From Caballeronia sordidicola (lineage in GTDB: Bacteria > Pseudomonadota > Gammaproteobacteria > Burkholderiales > Burkholderiaceae), in the NCBI RefSeq assembly GCF_000729995.1, contig NZ_JNFG01000011.1, forward strand, positions 124,001 to 188,000: a DNA stretch of 64,000 nucleotides, read 5' to 3'. The notes under the pieces were generated by a model. The model was not told where the DNA came from. It was given only the letters and a program-made list of their open reading frames with translations, and did no database searches. Of this stretch, positions 20,350-28,437 are shown piece by piece. Made by a program: the position numbers and the translations under genes. Each line of letters starts with the position of its first letter. Position 1 is the first letter of the stretch.

Positions 20350-20511
20350 AGCAGCATCACATTGTGGAACGGCAGTTCAAGTCCCAAAACGCGGAGGATC
20401 ATGCTGATGGTGGTGGCGTTGGTCGTGCTCTACACCTTCTGGGTTTATCGCCTGCTGTGCGGTCCGTTCACCGTGGAAGATATTCAAAGTCACGGCGCAA
20501 AACTATACTGA
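20350..20511 (+). pseudogene. Remnant of the cytochrome bd oxidase subunit II (cydB) 3' end
   Basis: In one frame ending at TGA/stop 20,511 the translation contains SITLWNGSSSPKTRRIML, then a hydrophobic run and LYTFWVYRLLCGPFTVEDI, closing with a C-terminal Tyr. This is the typical end of CydB/CioB (PPS-type loop, last helix, short tail), but residues of the last helix appear to be missing. An ATG at 20,401 with GGAGG six bases before it could still give a 36-residue membrane peptide. Upstream sequence to 20,211 shows no clear CydB similarity. A functional small membrane protein is the alternative reading. Confidence 0.55.
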
Positions 20512-20530
20512 AACACGGAGCGGCTATCTT

Positions 20531-20680
20531 ATGTGGCACTTCACCTGGATCCTCGGTCCAGGGCTGACGCTGGCTTTCGCCATCATCAACGCGTTATGGC
20601 TGGAGACCTCATACGCGTTCGGGCAGATCAACGCAGACAGTAAGCTGCGAATCTTCAGTTCCAAACCTACAGGAGACAGC
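20531..20680 (+). pseudogene. cydX (YbgT)-like small-protein segment running in frame into phaC
   Basis: ATG 20,531 opens MWHFTWILGPGLTLAFAI followed by INALWLETSYAFGQ. This matches the whole CydX pattern (MWYFxWILG, one transmembrane helix, ALxLE), the small subunit of cytochrome bd oxidase. It sits 19 bp after the cydB remnant, the natural cydB-cydX order. It has no stop codon: the frame continues for 50 codons and passes without interruption into PhaC. A CGGAGCGG lies about 12 nt before the ATG. It may be a relic, or it may still be expressed and give a membrane-anchored PhaC form. Confidence 0.6.
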
Positions 20681-22399
20681 ATGACCTCGCCGTTCAACAT
20701 GCCGGACGAGTTCGTCCAGGGTTTTTTCAAATCGGCACAGACGCTGATGCAGGCATTCCCAGGCGTGCCCGGTGATGCATCCGCCAAGGCGGCCCAGCCG
20801 CCGGCCCTCGCGCTCGCGCAGGCGCAGGCCCACTACTGGCAACAGCAGATGGCGCTGTATATGGGCATTGTTGGGAGCACCACCGGCAACCCTGCGGAGC
20901 CGACGGTAGTTCCCGAGCGCGGCGACCGCCGGTTCAATGCGAACGCCTGGCGGGACAATCCCTGGTACAGCCTGCTCAAGCAGACGTATCTGCTCAACGC
21001 GCGCCTGCTTGACGACATGGTCGAAGCGGCCGGTATCGAGGAGAAAGAAAAGCACAAGCTGCGCTTCTACATGCGCCAGTTCATCGACTCGATGAGTCCG
21101 GCCAACTTCGCGGCGACTAACCCCGAGGTCATGACAGCCGCGCTCGAATCGAAAGGAGAAAGCGTCAGGGCCGGTTTTGCCAACCTGCTCGAAGACCTGA
21201 AGCGTGGCCGCATCTCCATCACCGATGAAAGCGCTTTCGAAGTGGGCCGTAATGTCGCCGTCTCCAAAGGCTCGGTCGTGTTCGAGAACGAGCTGTTCCA
21301 GCTGATCCAGTACGCGCCGCTTACCGAGGAGGTCGCCACGCGACCGCTCGTGATCGTGCCGCCGTGCATCAACAAGTTCTACATCCTGGATCTTCAACCG
21401 GAAAACTCGTTCGTGCGTTTCGCGAGCGAAAAAGGCCAGACCGTGTTCCTGGTGTCATGGCGCAACCCCGGCGCCGAGCAGGCACACATCACCTGGGACG
21501 ACTACGTTGAAAAAGGTGCGATGAAAGCGATCGAGGTCGGGCTCGCGATCAGCGGCGCCGATCAAGTCAACGCGGTCGGCTGGTGCGTGGGCGGCACGAT
21601 CCTGTCATCGGCCATTGCAGTGCTGCGCACGCGCGGTGACGAGTCAGTGGCGAGCCTCACGCTTCTCACGACCATGCTGGATTTCGGCGACCCGGGCGAC
21701 CTGGGCGTGTTCATCGATGAACAGGGGGTGTCGCAGCGCGAACAGTCCATCGGTCGCGGCGGCATCTACCCGGGTCAGGAACTCGGCTTCGTGTTCCAGA
21801 CGCTGCGCGCCAACGACCTGATATGGCCTTACGTCGTCAACAACTACCTCAAGGGTGGCGCGCCGCAGGCGTTCGACCTGCTGTACTGGAATGCGGACGG
21901 CACCAACCTGCCCGGGCCCATGTACGCCTGGTACCTGCGCAACATGTACCTCGAGAACAACCTGTGCAAGCCGGCGCATCTCACGATATGCGGCACGCCA
22001 GTGGACCTGGGGCGCATCGACATGCCGAGCTATGTGCTCGCCACGCTGGAGGACCACATCGTGCCGTGGAAAGGCGCGTATCGCACGACGCAACTGGTCG
22101 GCGGCGGGAAGACTCAATTCGTGCTTGGCGCGAGCGGTCATATTGCGGGCGTGATCAATCCCGCATCGAAGAACAAGCGCAGCTTCTGGACCGACGGTGA
22201 ACTAGGCGTCGACCCAGAAGCTTGGCTTTCGTCCGCAAAGTCGAACCCAGGCAGCTGGTGGACACACTGGATGGAGTGGCTAAAACCGCAAGCCGGCAAG
22301 GCGAAAGCGGCTCCCAAGCGACTCGGCAATGCGAAGTACAAGCCGATCGAGCCCGCGCCCGGGCGCTACGTCAGGAAGACCAGCGCAGAGCAGGTGTAA
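20681..22399 (+). CDS. phaC: Poly(3-hydroxybutyrate) synthase, class I
   Basis: 572 residues from ATG 20,681, chosen for its ACAGGAGACAGC site and because the family starts here; the open frame reaches back to 20,531. The lipase-like box is GWCVGG with catalytic Cys302. The other triad members are Asp458 (LEDHIVPW) and His487 (GASGHIAGVINP), and the FxxRAND-type segment (FVFQTLRANDLIWPYVVNNY) is present. The enzyme polymerises (R)-3-hydroxybutyryl-CoA on the granule surface. It completes the PhaA-PhaB-PhaC route. No phaR or phasin gene is seen in the window. Confidence 0.96.
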   Translation: MTSPFNMPDEFVQGFFKSAQTLMQAFPGVPGDASAKAAQPPALALAQAQAHYWQQQMALYMGIVGSTTGNPAEPTVVPERGDRRFNANAWRDNPWYSLLKQTYLLNARLLDDMVEAAGIEEKEKHKLRFYMRQFIDSMSPANFAATNPEVMTAALESKGESVRAGFANLLEDLKRGRISITDESAFEVGRNVAVSKGSVVFENELFQLIQYAPLTEEVATRPLVIVPPCINKFYILDLQPENSFVRFASEKGQTVFLVSWRNPGAEQAHITWDDYVEKGAMKAIEVGLAISGADQVNAVGWCVGGTILSSAIAVLRTRGDESVASLTLLTTMLDFGDPGDLGVFIDEQGVSQREQSIGRGGIYPGQELGFVFQTLRANDLIWPYVVNNYLKGGAPQAFDLLYWNADGTNLPGPMYAWYLRNMYLENNLCKPAHLTICGTPVDLGRIDMPSYVLATLEDHIVPWKGAYRTTQLVGGGKTQFVLGASGHIAGVINPASKNKRSFWTDGELGVDPEAWLSSAKSNPGSWWTHWMEWLKPQAGKAKAAPKRLGNAKYKPIEPAPGRYVRKTSAEQV

Positions 22400-22458
22400 A
22401 CCCTCCATCAGCCCACCGTAAACGTCTGTATAAAAGAGCGAATGAATGGCGTATTTCA

Positions 22459-22470
22459 CGGGAATTCCCG
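22459..22470. promoter_or_regulatory. 12-bp perfect palindrome between phaC and dctB
   Basis: CGGGAATTCCCG is a perfect palindrome 60 bp after phaC in the region before dctB. It could be an operator, but there is no independent evidence. The whole gap 22,400-22,647 has no complete gene; it also holds a cydX relic (22,497-22,572). Confidence 0.2.
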
Positions 22471-22496
22471 GGGTATTCCGGCATGCGTGCGTTGAT

Positions 22497-22572
22497 ATCA
22501 TCTAAGCACTATGGCTGGAAGCGTCATACGCGCTCGGCGATCTCGACGACGAGCAGACTGACGGGCGCTTCA
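22497..22572 (+). pseudogene. Second cydX-like relic, upstream of dctB
   Basis: Translation in the matching frame gives II, a stop codon, then ALWLEASYALGDL, against IINALWLETSYAFGQI in the copy before phaC. The DNA is recognisably alike over about 50 bp, including ATGGCTGGA and CATACGCG. There is no start and an in-frame TAA, so it is not a gene. It shows that the sequence before phaC has a degraded partner before dctB. Confidence 0.5.
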
Positions 22573-22647
22573 AATCGCGGTCGGGTGCCGCCCAGGCATC
22601 CGCAACCGCGCTCAGGCCTCCATTCCAAGGGTCACGCGCCGTGTCGC

Positions 22648-24720
22648 ATGGGGCGCCAGGCCCAAGAGGAGACACAACATGACCCGGTCGACGTTCAGGG
22701 CTGCGCTGCGGCTCGCGCACACTATCAGACACGGGTTCCGGGTCACCCGTCTGTGCTTCATCGGCCTGTGAGTCATCAGCCTGTGACTCATCAACCTGTG
22801 ACTCATCGGCCTGTGACCCAGCAGCCTGCGAATCAAGTGCAGATACCGCGAAGCCATCCCAGGACAAGCGTCAGGCGCGCGCTGGCCGTGTGCGCGGCGC
22901 TTGTCCTCATCGTGGTCGCAGCGCTGATCGGACATGCAGTGGCCATGCAATCCGAGCTGGACAACCTGCGCGACGCAGCCCAGCACCGTCTCGACATGGT
23001 GGGCGCGGGACTCGAGGGCGATCTGAAGCGTCTGGATTACCTGCCGTCGCTGCTGGAGATGACGCCCAGCGTGTTCGCGCTGCTCGATACCCCCGGCGAC
23101 CCGACCCTGCGCGACGAGGTCGATCGTTATCTGCAAGGAGTCAGCGCAACCGCCGGCGCGACCAGCCTCTATGTTCTGAACCGGGCGGGCGTAGGCATCG
23201 CTGCCTCCGACTGGGACCAGCCGGGTACGCCGGTCGGTGCGGATCTCTCGTTTCGGCCCTATGTGAGGGACGCACTGGCGCATGGACGCGGCAGTTTCTA
23301 CGGCATGGGCTTCACCAGCAAGCGCGCCGGATATTACCTGTCCTATGCCCTCTACCACGAAGGCCAGTTGCGCGGCATCGCCACCGTCAAGGTCAACCTG
23401 GAAGACGCCGCGCTCGAATGGAGAAAACTTCCCGGCAATGTGATGCTGGTCGACGAACGCGACGTGGTGATCCTGTCTTCCCGCGATGAGTGGAAGTTCC
23501 GGCCGCTCGCGCCGTTGACGCAGCAAGCGCTCGCGGATATCGCCATTACGCGCCCCTACGGGAATGCCGCGCTGACGCCGCTCGACTGGCGTGTGGCGCA
23601 GCGCCTTGACGCGGGCGCCTCACTGGTCCGCTTGAATGGCAGCCCTTATTTGGCTACGACGCGGCCCCTGACTCAGCAGGCCGGCTGGCATCTGGTCGTG
23701 CTCGACAACGTGGCGCCCGTACGGACGAGTGCATGGGTGCTGGGCATTACCGCCGGGCTGGGCACGGCGGTAATGCTGTTGCTGGCGACGGTGTTCGCGC
23801 AACGCCAGCGCGCGCTGCGCCAAAAGCTCGCCGGCCAGGCCGCGCTGCAAGCCGCCCACGACAGCCTCGAGGCGAAGATTGTCGATCGCACGGCCGAGTT
23901 GCGCAGCGCGGTCGCCCAACTCGGCGAAGAGGTGGAAGTGCGCAAGGCCGTCGAGGCCGACCTGCGAGTCATGCAGGGAGAGCTGGTGCATACGGGCAAG
24001 ATGGCGGCGCTGGGCCAGATGTCGGCCGGCATGGTGCACGAGCTGAATCAGCCGCTGGCCGCATTGCGCACGCTCTCGGACAACGCCTGCGTGCTGCTGG
24101 AGAAGGATCGGCTAGGCGACGTGCGCGGCAATCTGCAGCGCATCGCGTATCTTGTGGATCGCCTCGGTCGCCTGACCTATCAGCTCAAGGCCTTTGCGCA
24201 TAAGACCAGTCCCACGCGCGTACCCGTGCCATTGCAGCAAATGATCGCCAACGCGCAGTTCCTGGTGGCGGAACGGCTGCGCGACAACCGCGTGGAACTG
24301 GTGGTGCAAGTGGAGCCCGCCGGCCTCGCTGCGCTCGCCGAGGAGGCTCGGCTCGAGCAGGTGCTGGTCAACCTGCTGGGCAACGCCATTGACGCCATGG
24401 CGGCCTCGCCGCAGCGCCGCTTGCTCGTCGCCGCGAGCGTGGCCGACGCGGCCGGGGAGCGCTGTGTCATCCAGGTCAGTGACACCGGTCCCGGCATACG
24501 CGCCGACATCCTGCCGCGCCTGTTCGAGCCCTTCACCACCAGCAAACCGGCCGGCGCCGGACTGGGGTTGGGCCTGATGATCTCGGCGCACATCGTGCGC
24601 GAGCTGGGCGGCAGCCTGCGCGCCCGGAATATTGAAGGAGGCGGCATCGATGGAGGCGGCGCCTGTTTCGTGATCGAATTGCCGCTTGCGGCCACACTGA
24701 AGGTTGAAGCTAATGAGTGA
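22648..24720 (+). CDS. dctB: C4-dicarboxylate sensor histidine kinase
   Basis: Start uncertain; ATG 22,648 is the first in-frame ATG outside phaC and gives 690 residues. The membrane sensor has a first helix (AVCAALVLIVVAALIGHAV), a long periplasmic double-PAS region with DctB-like RAGYYLSYALYHEGQLRGI, a second helix near 23,730 (GITAGLGTAVMLLLATVFA), a coiled coil, the H-box MVHELNQPLAALRT, and N, G1 and G2 ATPase boxes (NLLGNAIDAM, DTGPGI, GLGLGLMIS). It phosphorylates DctD. A strong AGAGGAGAC precedes ATG 22,679 in another frame, which stops inside the 15-bp repeats. The native N-terminus may therefore have been lost by a frameshift, or GTG 22,837 may be used. Confidence 0.88.
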   Translation: MGRQAQEETQHDPVDVQGCAAARAHYQTRVPGHPSVLHRPVSHQPVTHQPVTHRPVTQQPANQVQIPRSHPRTSVRRALAVCAALVLIVVAALIGHAVAMQSELDNLRDAAQHRLDMVGAGLEGDLKRLDYLPSLLEMTPSVFALLDTPGDPTLRDEVDRYLQGVSATAGATSLYVLNRAGVGIAASDWDQPGTPVGADLSFRPYVRDALAHGRGSFYGMGFTSKRAGYYLSYALYHEGQLRGIATVKVNLEDAALEWRKLPGNVMLVDERDVVILSSRDEWKFRPLAPLTQQALADIAITRPYGNAALTPLDWRVAQRLDAGASLVRLNGSPYLATTRPLTQQAGWHLVVLDNVAPVRTSAWVLGITAGLGTAVMLLLATVFAQRQRALRQKLAGQAALQAAHDSLEAKIVDRTAELRSAVAQLGEEVEVRKAVEADLRVMQGELVHTGKMAALGQMSAGMVHELNQPLAALRTLSDNACVLLEKDRLGDVRGNLQRIAYLVDRLGRLTYQLKAFAHKTSPTRVPVPLQQMIANAQFLVAERLRDNRVELVVQVEPAGLAALAEEARLEQVLVNLLGNAIDAMAASPQRRLLVAASVADAAGERCVIQVSDTGPGIRADILPRLFEPFTTSKPAGAGLGLGLMISAHIVRELGGSLRARNIEGGGIDGGGACFVIELPLAATLKVEANE
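22744..22833 (+). repeat. Six tandem 15-bp units at the 5' end of dctB
   Basis: Units of the form CATCRGCCTGTGACT repeat from 22,744 to 22,833; units two to four are nearly identical and the outer ones are degenerate. In the dctB frame they encode a pentapeptide repeat His-Arg/Gln-Pro-Val-Ser/Thr. In the neighbouring frame each CTGTGA gives a stop codon. Confidence 0.85.
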
Positions 24721-26071
24721 CCAACAAGCCATCCGGGTGATCTTCGTCGAGGACGAGCCCGATGTACGCATGGGCAGTACGCAGGCTTTGGAGCTGGCCG
24801 GGCTCGAGGTCGACGGCTTTGCCAGCGTCGAGGAGGCCCGTTCGCACATCAAGGCCGGCGTGCCGGCCGTCGTGCTATGCGATGTCAAGCTGCCCGGCAT
24901 GCCGGGCACGCAATGGCTGAACGAGATCCGCACCATCGACCCCGATCTGCCGGTGATCCTGGTCACGGGCCATGGCGACATTGCGATGGCCGTGCAGGCC
25001 ATGCGCCAGGGTGCTTACGATTTCATCGAAAAGCCTTTTCCCTCGGAACATCTGGTCGCTGTCGTTCGCCGCGCGGCCGAAAAACGTTATCTGACGCTAC
25101 AGGTGCAGGCACTGCGCGACCGGATCGAGAACACTCACGGCATCCAGGCGATGATGCTTGGACGCTCGGCGCAGATGCAGCACGTGCGCGAAACGGTCCT
25201 GACGTTGGCGGGCACCTCGGCTGACGTCGTGATCTACGGCGAGACCGGTACCGGCAAGGACCTGGTGGCGCGTTGCCTGCACGATCACAGCGACCGGCGC
25301 CACGCCAACTACGTGCCGCTGAACTGCGGAGGCTTGTCCGAGGCACTGGCGGAGAGCGAACTGTTCGGCCACGAAGTGGGCTCGTTCACCGGCGCCTCGC
25401 GCGTGCGCATCGGCAAATTCGAGCATGCGCACGGAGGCACACTGTTTCTCGACGAAATAGAGAGCATGCCGATGGCCGTGCAGATCAAGTTCCTGCGGGC
25501 CCTGCAGGAACGGAGTATTGAGCGGATAGGATCGAACAAGGCGATCCACGTCGATTGCCGCGTGATCGCCGCCGCGAAGGACGACCTGAAGGTGCTGAGC
25601 GACCAGCAGAAATTCCGTTCGGACCTGTATTACCGCATCGGCGTGGCCTTCATTGAACTACCCCCCTTGCGCGAGCGGCGGGAAGATATCCCGCTGCTGT
25701 TCGAGCACTTCACGCTGTTGGCAGCGAGCCGCCACCAACGCACGGCCCCTTTGCTCAACCGATCTCAACTGGCCGAGCTGATGGCCCATGCGTGGCCCGG
25801 CAATGTGCGCGAATTGCGCAATGTGGCCGACCGCTTCGTGCTGGGCCTGTTCCGCGATAACCTCACTTCGGCAACAGGCGGCCACGACATGCTGACCGGC
25901 TTGCCGCAACAGGTCGAGCACTTCGAGCGCACCATGATCACCGAAGAACTAAGACGCCATCACGGTGATGTGCTGCGTACGGCCACGACGCTTGGGCTAC
26001 CCAAGCAAACCTTGTACGACAAGCTTCGCAAGCTGCGGATTTCCACCGATGAGTTCAGGAAAGACAGCTGA
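24713..26071 (+). CDS. dctD: Sigma-54-dependent C4-dicarboxylate response regulator
   Basis: 452 residues; ATG 24,713 overlaps the dctB stop by 8 bp, implying translational coupling. The receiver domain has Asp57 (VVLCDVKLPGMPG). The central AAA+ domain has Walker A GETGTGKD near 176, Walker B LFLDEI, and the sigma-54 contact loop GSFTGA near 223, where most activators have GAFTGA. The C-terminus has a Fis-type helix-turn-helix (TATTLGLPKQTLYDKLRKL). When phosphorylated it would activate RpoN promoters for dicarboxylate use. The -24/-12 element before aceE is the only clear target I see in the window. Confidence 0.93.
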   Translation: MSDQQAIRVIFVEDEPDVRMGSTQALELAGLEVDGFASVEEARSHIKAGVPAVVLCDVKLPGMPGTQWLNEIRTIDPDLPVILVTGHGDIAMAVQAMRQGAYDFIEKPFPSEHLVAVVRRAAEKRYLTLQVQALRDRIENTHGIQAMMLGRSAQMQHVRETVLTLAGTSADVVIYGETGTGKDLVARCLHDHSDRRHANYVPLNCGGLSEALAESELFGHEVGSFTGASRVRIGKFEHAHGGTLFLDEIESMPMAVQIKFLRALQERSIERIGSNKAIHVDCRVIAAAKDDLKVLSDQQKFRSDLYYRIGVAFIELPPLRERREDIPLLFEHFTLLAASRHQRTAPLLNRSQLAELMAHAWPGNVRELRNVADRFVLGLFRDNLTSATGGHDMLTGLPQQVEHFERTMITEELRRHHGDVLRTATTLGLPKQTLYDKLRKLRISTDEFRKDS

Positions 26072-26152
26072 AACGCTTGGCGAATACTTGTGAGCGAGAG
26101 GGGCGCCACGGTTGGGATTTGGTAGTCAAATCCTCCGCGTGCGTTATGTGGG

Positions 26153-26190
26153 CCGGGTGCAAAACCCGGGTTCAAAACCCGGGTGCAAAG
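26153..26190 (+). repeat. Three tandem 13-bp units between dctD and the chemotaxis receptor gene
   Basis: CCCGGGTKCAAAA occurs three times head to tail (the first unit lacks its leading C). It sits in the 138 bp gap between two converging genes. No hairpin with a T-run is visible. Function unknown. Confidence 0.7.
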
Positions 26191-26209
26191 CGTCTCCCAC
26201 GCGGCCGTC

Positions 26210-27889
26210 TCAGGCGTGGATTTTCGCGGCAAGAGCGAGGCGTGCAGGTGCTGCGGGCCGCTTGAGCGCGCTCCGTGGGGCCGGGCGTTTGGCTAGCGCC
26301 GTGCGTGCCGGTACGCTGGGAGCGCGCCCGAGCGACGCTGCGGCGTCAAGACGAAAGAAGGATATCGATTCGTTTAACCGCCGTCCCTGATCTTCCAGGG
26401 ATTGCGAGGCAGCCGCCGCTTCTTCCACGAGCGCTGCATTTTGTTGCGTCACTTCGTCCATCTGCGTGATGGCCTGATTGACCTGCTCGATTCCGCGGCT
26501 TTGTTCCCCGGAGGCAGCCGCGATCTCTTGCATGATGTCGGTGACGCGTGCGACTGCCTGCGTCACTTCCGCCATCGTCTCGCCGGCGTCCTCGGCCAGC
26601 ACGGAACCATCCCGAACCTTTTGCCCCGACGTCGCGATCAACTCCTTGATTTCCTTGGCCGCGCTCGACGAACGTTGTGCCAGGCTGCGTACTTCGCTTG
26701 CCACGACGGCGAAACCCCGTCCCTGCTCACCGGCGCGTGCCGCTTCTACCGCTGCATTCAACGCCAGGATGTTGGTTTGAAAAGCGATCCCTTCGATAAG
26801 CCCGGTGATATCAGCAATCTTGGTCGAGCTTTGGCTGATGTCCTCCATTGTCGATACGACCTGCATGACGACTGCGTGGCCTTTTTGAGCCACGCTCGAA
26901 GCGGTAGCCGCCAGCCCGCTCGCTTGTTGCGCGCTGTCGGAATTCTGCTTCACTGTTGATGTCAGCTCTTCCATGCTGGCTGCCGTTTCTTCCAGCGAAG
27001 CCGCTTGCTCTTCAGTGCGCGAGGATAAATCCACGTTGCCCGCCGCGATCTGGCTCGACCCGCTTGCAATGCTTTCAGCGGCAATGCGGACCTGACCGAT
27101 CAGCTTGACCAGACTACCTTGCATCTCACCCATCGAAGCCAGCACGCTGCCGGCAGGTGCCTCGTGCGCGCCCGGCACAGGGCTCAAGTCGCCGCTGGCG
27201 ACGCGTTGCGTCACCTCGCTCAAGACATCGGGCTCGGCCCCCAAAGCACGCATCAACGTACGCAGGAGCAGGACGCCCAAACCTGCACTCAGCACCACCG
27301 CAATCACAATGCACGAAAGCATCAGCGAGAATGCGTTCGAGCTGGCTGCATTGTTCGTTTCGTGGAGATCGTGACTGAGTTTCTCGTTGTACACGTTATG
27401 ATTATCGAACGCCGCCTTGAGAGCTTTGGCCGCTTCGAACTGTGTGCCTCCATTCGCAAGCATGGACTTCGCACCATCCTGATCGCCTGCCTTGATCTTG
27501 TCGAAGAAACCTTGCCGCACCGACTGGTAAGCTGCGAATGCCGCCTTGTCTGCCTGCAGGAATTTCCGGTCGGTTTCGTCCGCGATGTCGTCCCGTTCAT
27601 AGGTCGCGAGATGCCGGTCGACACTCTTGTCCATCTCGGCTATTTCCTGCGCTGTCGCCGCGCGCGTGGCGTTATCCGCACTTACCAGATATCCGTAAGC
27701 CAGTCGGCGCAGATTGCTGACGTTATCCTTGGCGTCGGTGAGCTCTTTGGTGCTGGGAATAATATTAGTCTGGACAAGCTCGAAGCGCTGCTGCGCCTGA
27801 CTGAGCCGCCAAAGACCGAAGCCGCCCACCACAATCAAAGCGAGAAGTGCGACACCCAGGGTAAGTATGAGCCGTTTTCTGATAGTCAT
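26210..27889 (-). CDS. Methyl-accepting chemotaxis protein
   Basis: 559 residues if it begins at ATG 27,889 ([12 protein letters not shown]); an ATG at 27,928 with AAAGGTG upstream is an alternative. Order: transmembrane helix, periplasmic four-helix-bundle ligand domain of about 150 residues, second helix ([23 protein letters not shown]), HAMP, then the signalling hairpin with its conserved tip ([35 protein letters not shown]). The C-terminus is Pro/Ala/Lys-rich and lacks the CheR/CheB docking pentapeptide. It is convergent with dctD. The ligand is unknown; position next to the Dct genes hints at organic acids, but that is inference. Confidence 0.93.
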   Translation of the reverse strand: MTIRKRLILTLGVALLALIVVGGFGLWRLSQAQQRFELVQTNIIPSTKELTDAKDNVSNLRRLAYGYLVSADNATRAATAQEIAEMDKSVDRHLATYERDDIADETDRKFLQADKAAFAAYQSVRQGFFDKIKAGDQDGAKSMLANGGTQFEAAKALKAAFDNHNVYNEKLSHDLHETNNAASSNAFSLMLSCIVIAVVLSAGLGVLLLRTLMRALGAEPDVLSEVTQRVASGDLSPVPGAHEAPAGSVLASMGEMQGSLVKLIGQVRIAAESIASGSSQIAAGNVDLSSRTEEQAASLEETAASMEELTSTVKQNSDSAQQASGLAATASSVAQKGHAVVMQVVSTMEDISQSSTKIADITGLIEGIAFQTNILALNAAVEAARAGEQGRGFAVVASEVRSLAQRSSSAAKEIKELIATSGQKVRDGSVLAEDAGETMAEVTQAVARVTDIMQEIAAASGEQSRGIEQVNQAITQMDEVTQQNAALVEEAAAASQSLEDQGRRLNESISFFRLDAAASLGRAPSVPARTALAKRPAPRSALKRPAAPARLALAAKIHA

Positions 27890-28437
27890 AACGAATCCGA
27901 AATTGTGAAATTTTTTAAGGGCGGCCATTGTCTGCACACCTTTTCTATTTACTGCTTGCTGCAATGAATAATGGCGAAAAATACTTAAATAAAAATCGCG
28001 CGATGCAAATAAGGGTTAATCTCAACTTGCCGGATATCAGCTTGTTGATGCTTTGAAGCTCTTAAGCGCTCCAGGTATGGTTCTTCTTAGGTATCCTCGT
28101 ATTAACGACGTTAAATGGAAATGCCGCAGGTCTACCAAGGGTTTTCATTTTCAATATGACCGATACTCCCCAGCGGCGTCCGCAGATCTCTTTCAGCAAC
28201 TCCGATTCGAAAGTGGTTCTAAGGTAAATGCCGGCGATGCCGTAAACACGATTAGCGGATGTTGGAGTTCTTGAGCTGATCCTGGCGCTTCGTGGCGGAA
28301 AGCTGGCTTGTATCGGTCAATTCGAATGCCCAGGTGATATCGATTAAGTCTTTCAGGAGTAGTTTTCTCGAATAAGAAGCTTGGAGCCGCCCCCACGGTC
28401 GGCGACCTGATAGGTGAAGCAAGCTAAAGGTGGTTTG
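27890..28437. other. Intergenic region without a supported gene
   Basis: About 550 bp, visibly more AT-rich than its surroundings, between the divergent chemotaxis receptor and binding-protein genes. It should hold both promoters. A 73-codon frame (28,053-28,274) has no recognisable similarity and no good ribosome-binding site. Confidence 0.5.

Noticed and set aside
22744..22833. 15-bp repeats as a CRISPR array
   Set aside because: Units are contiguous with no spacers and lie within a coding frame.
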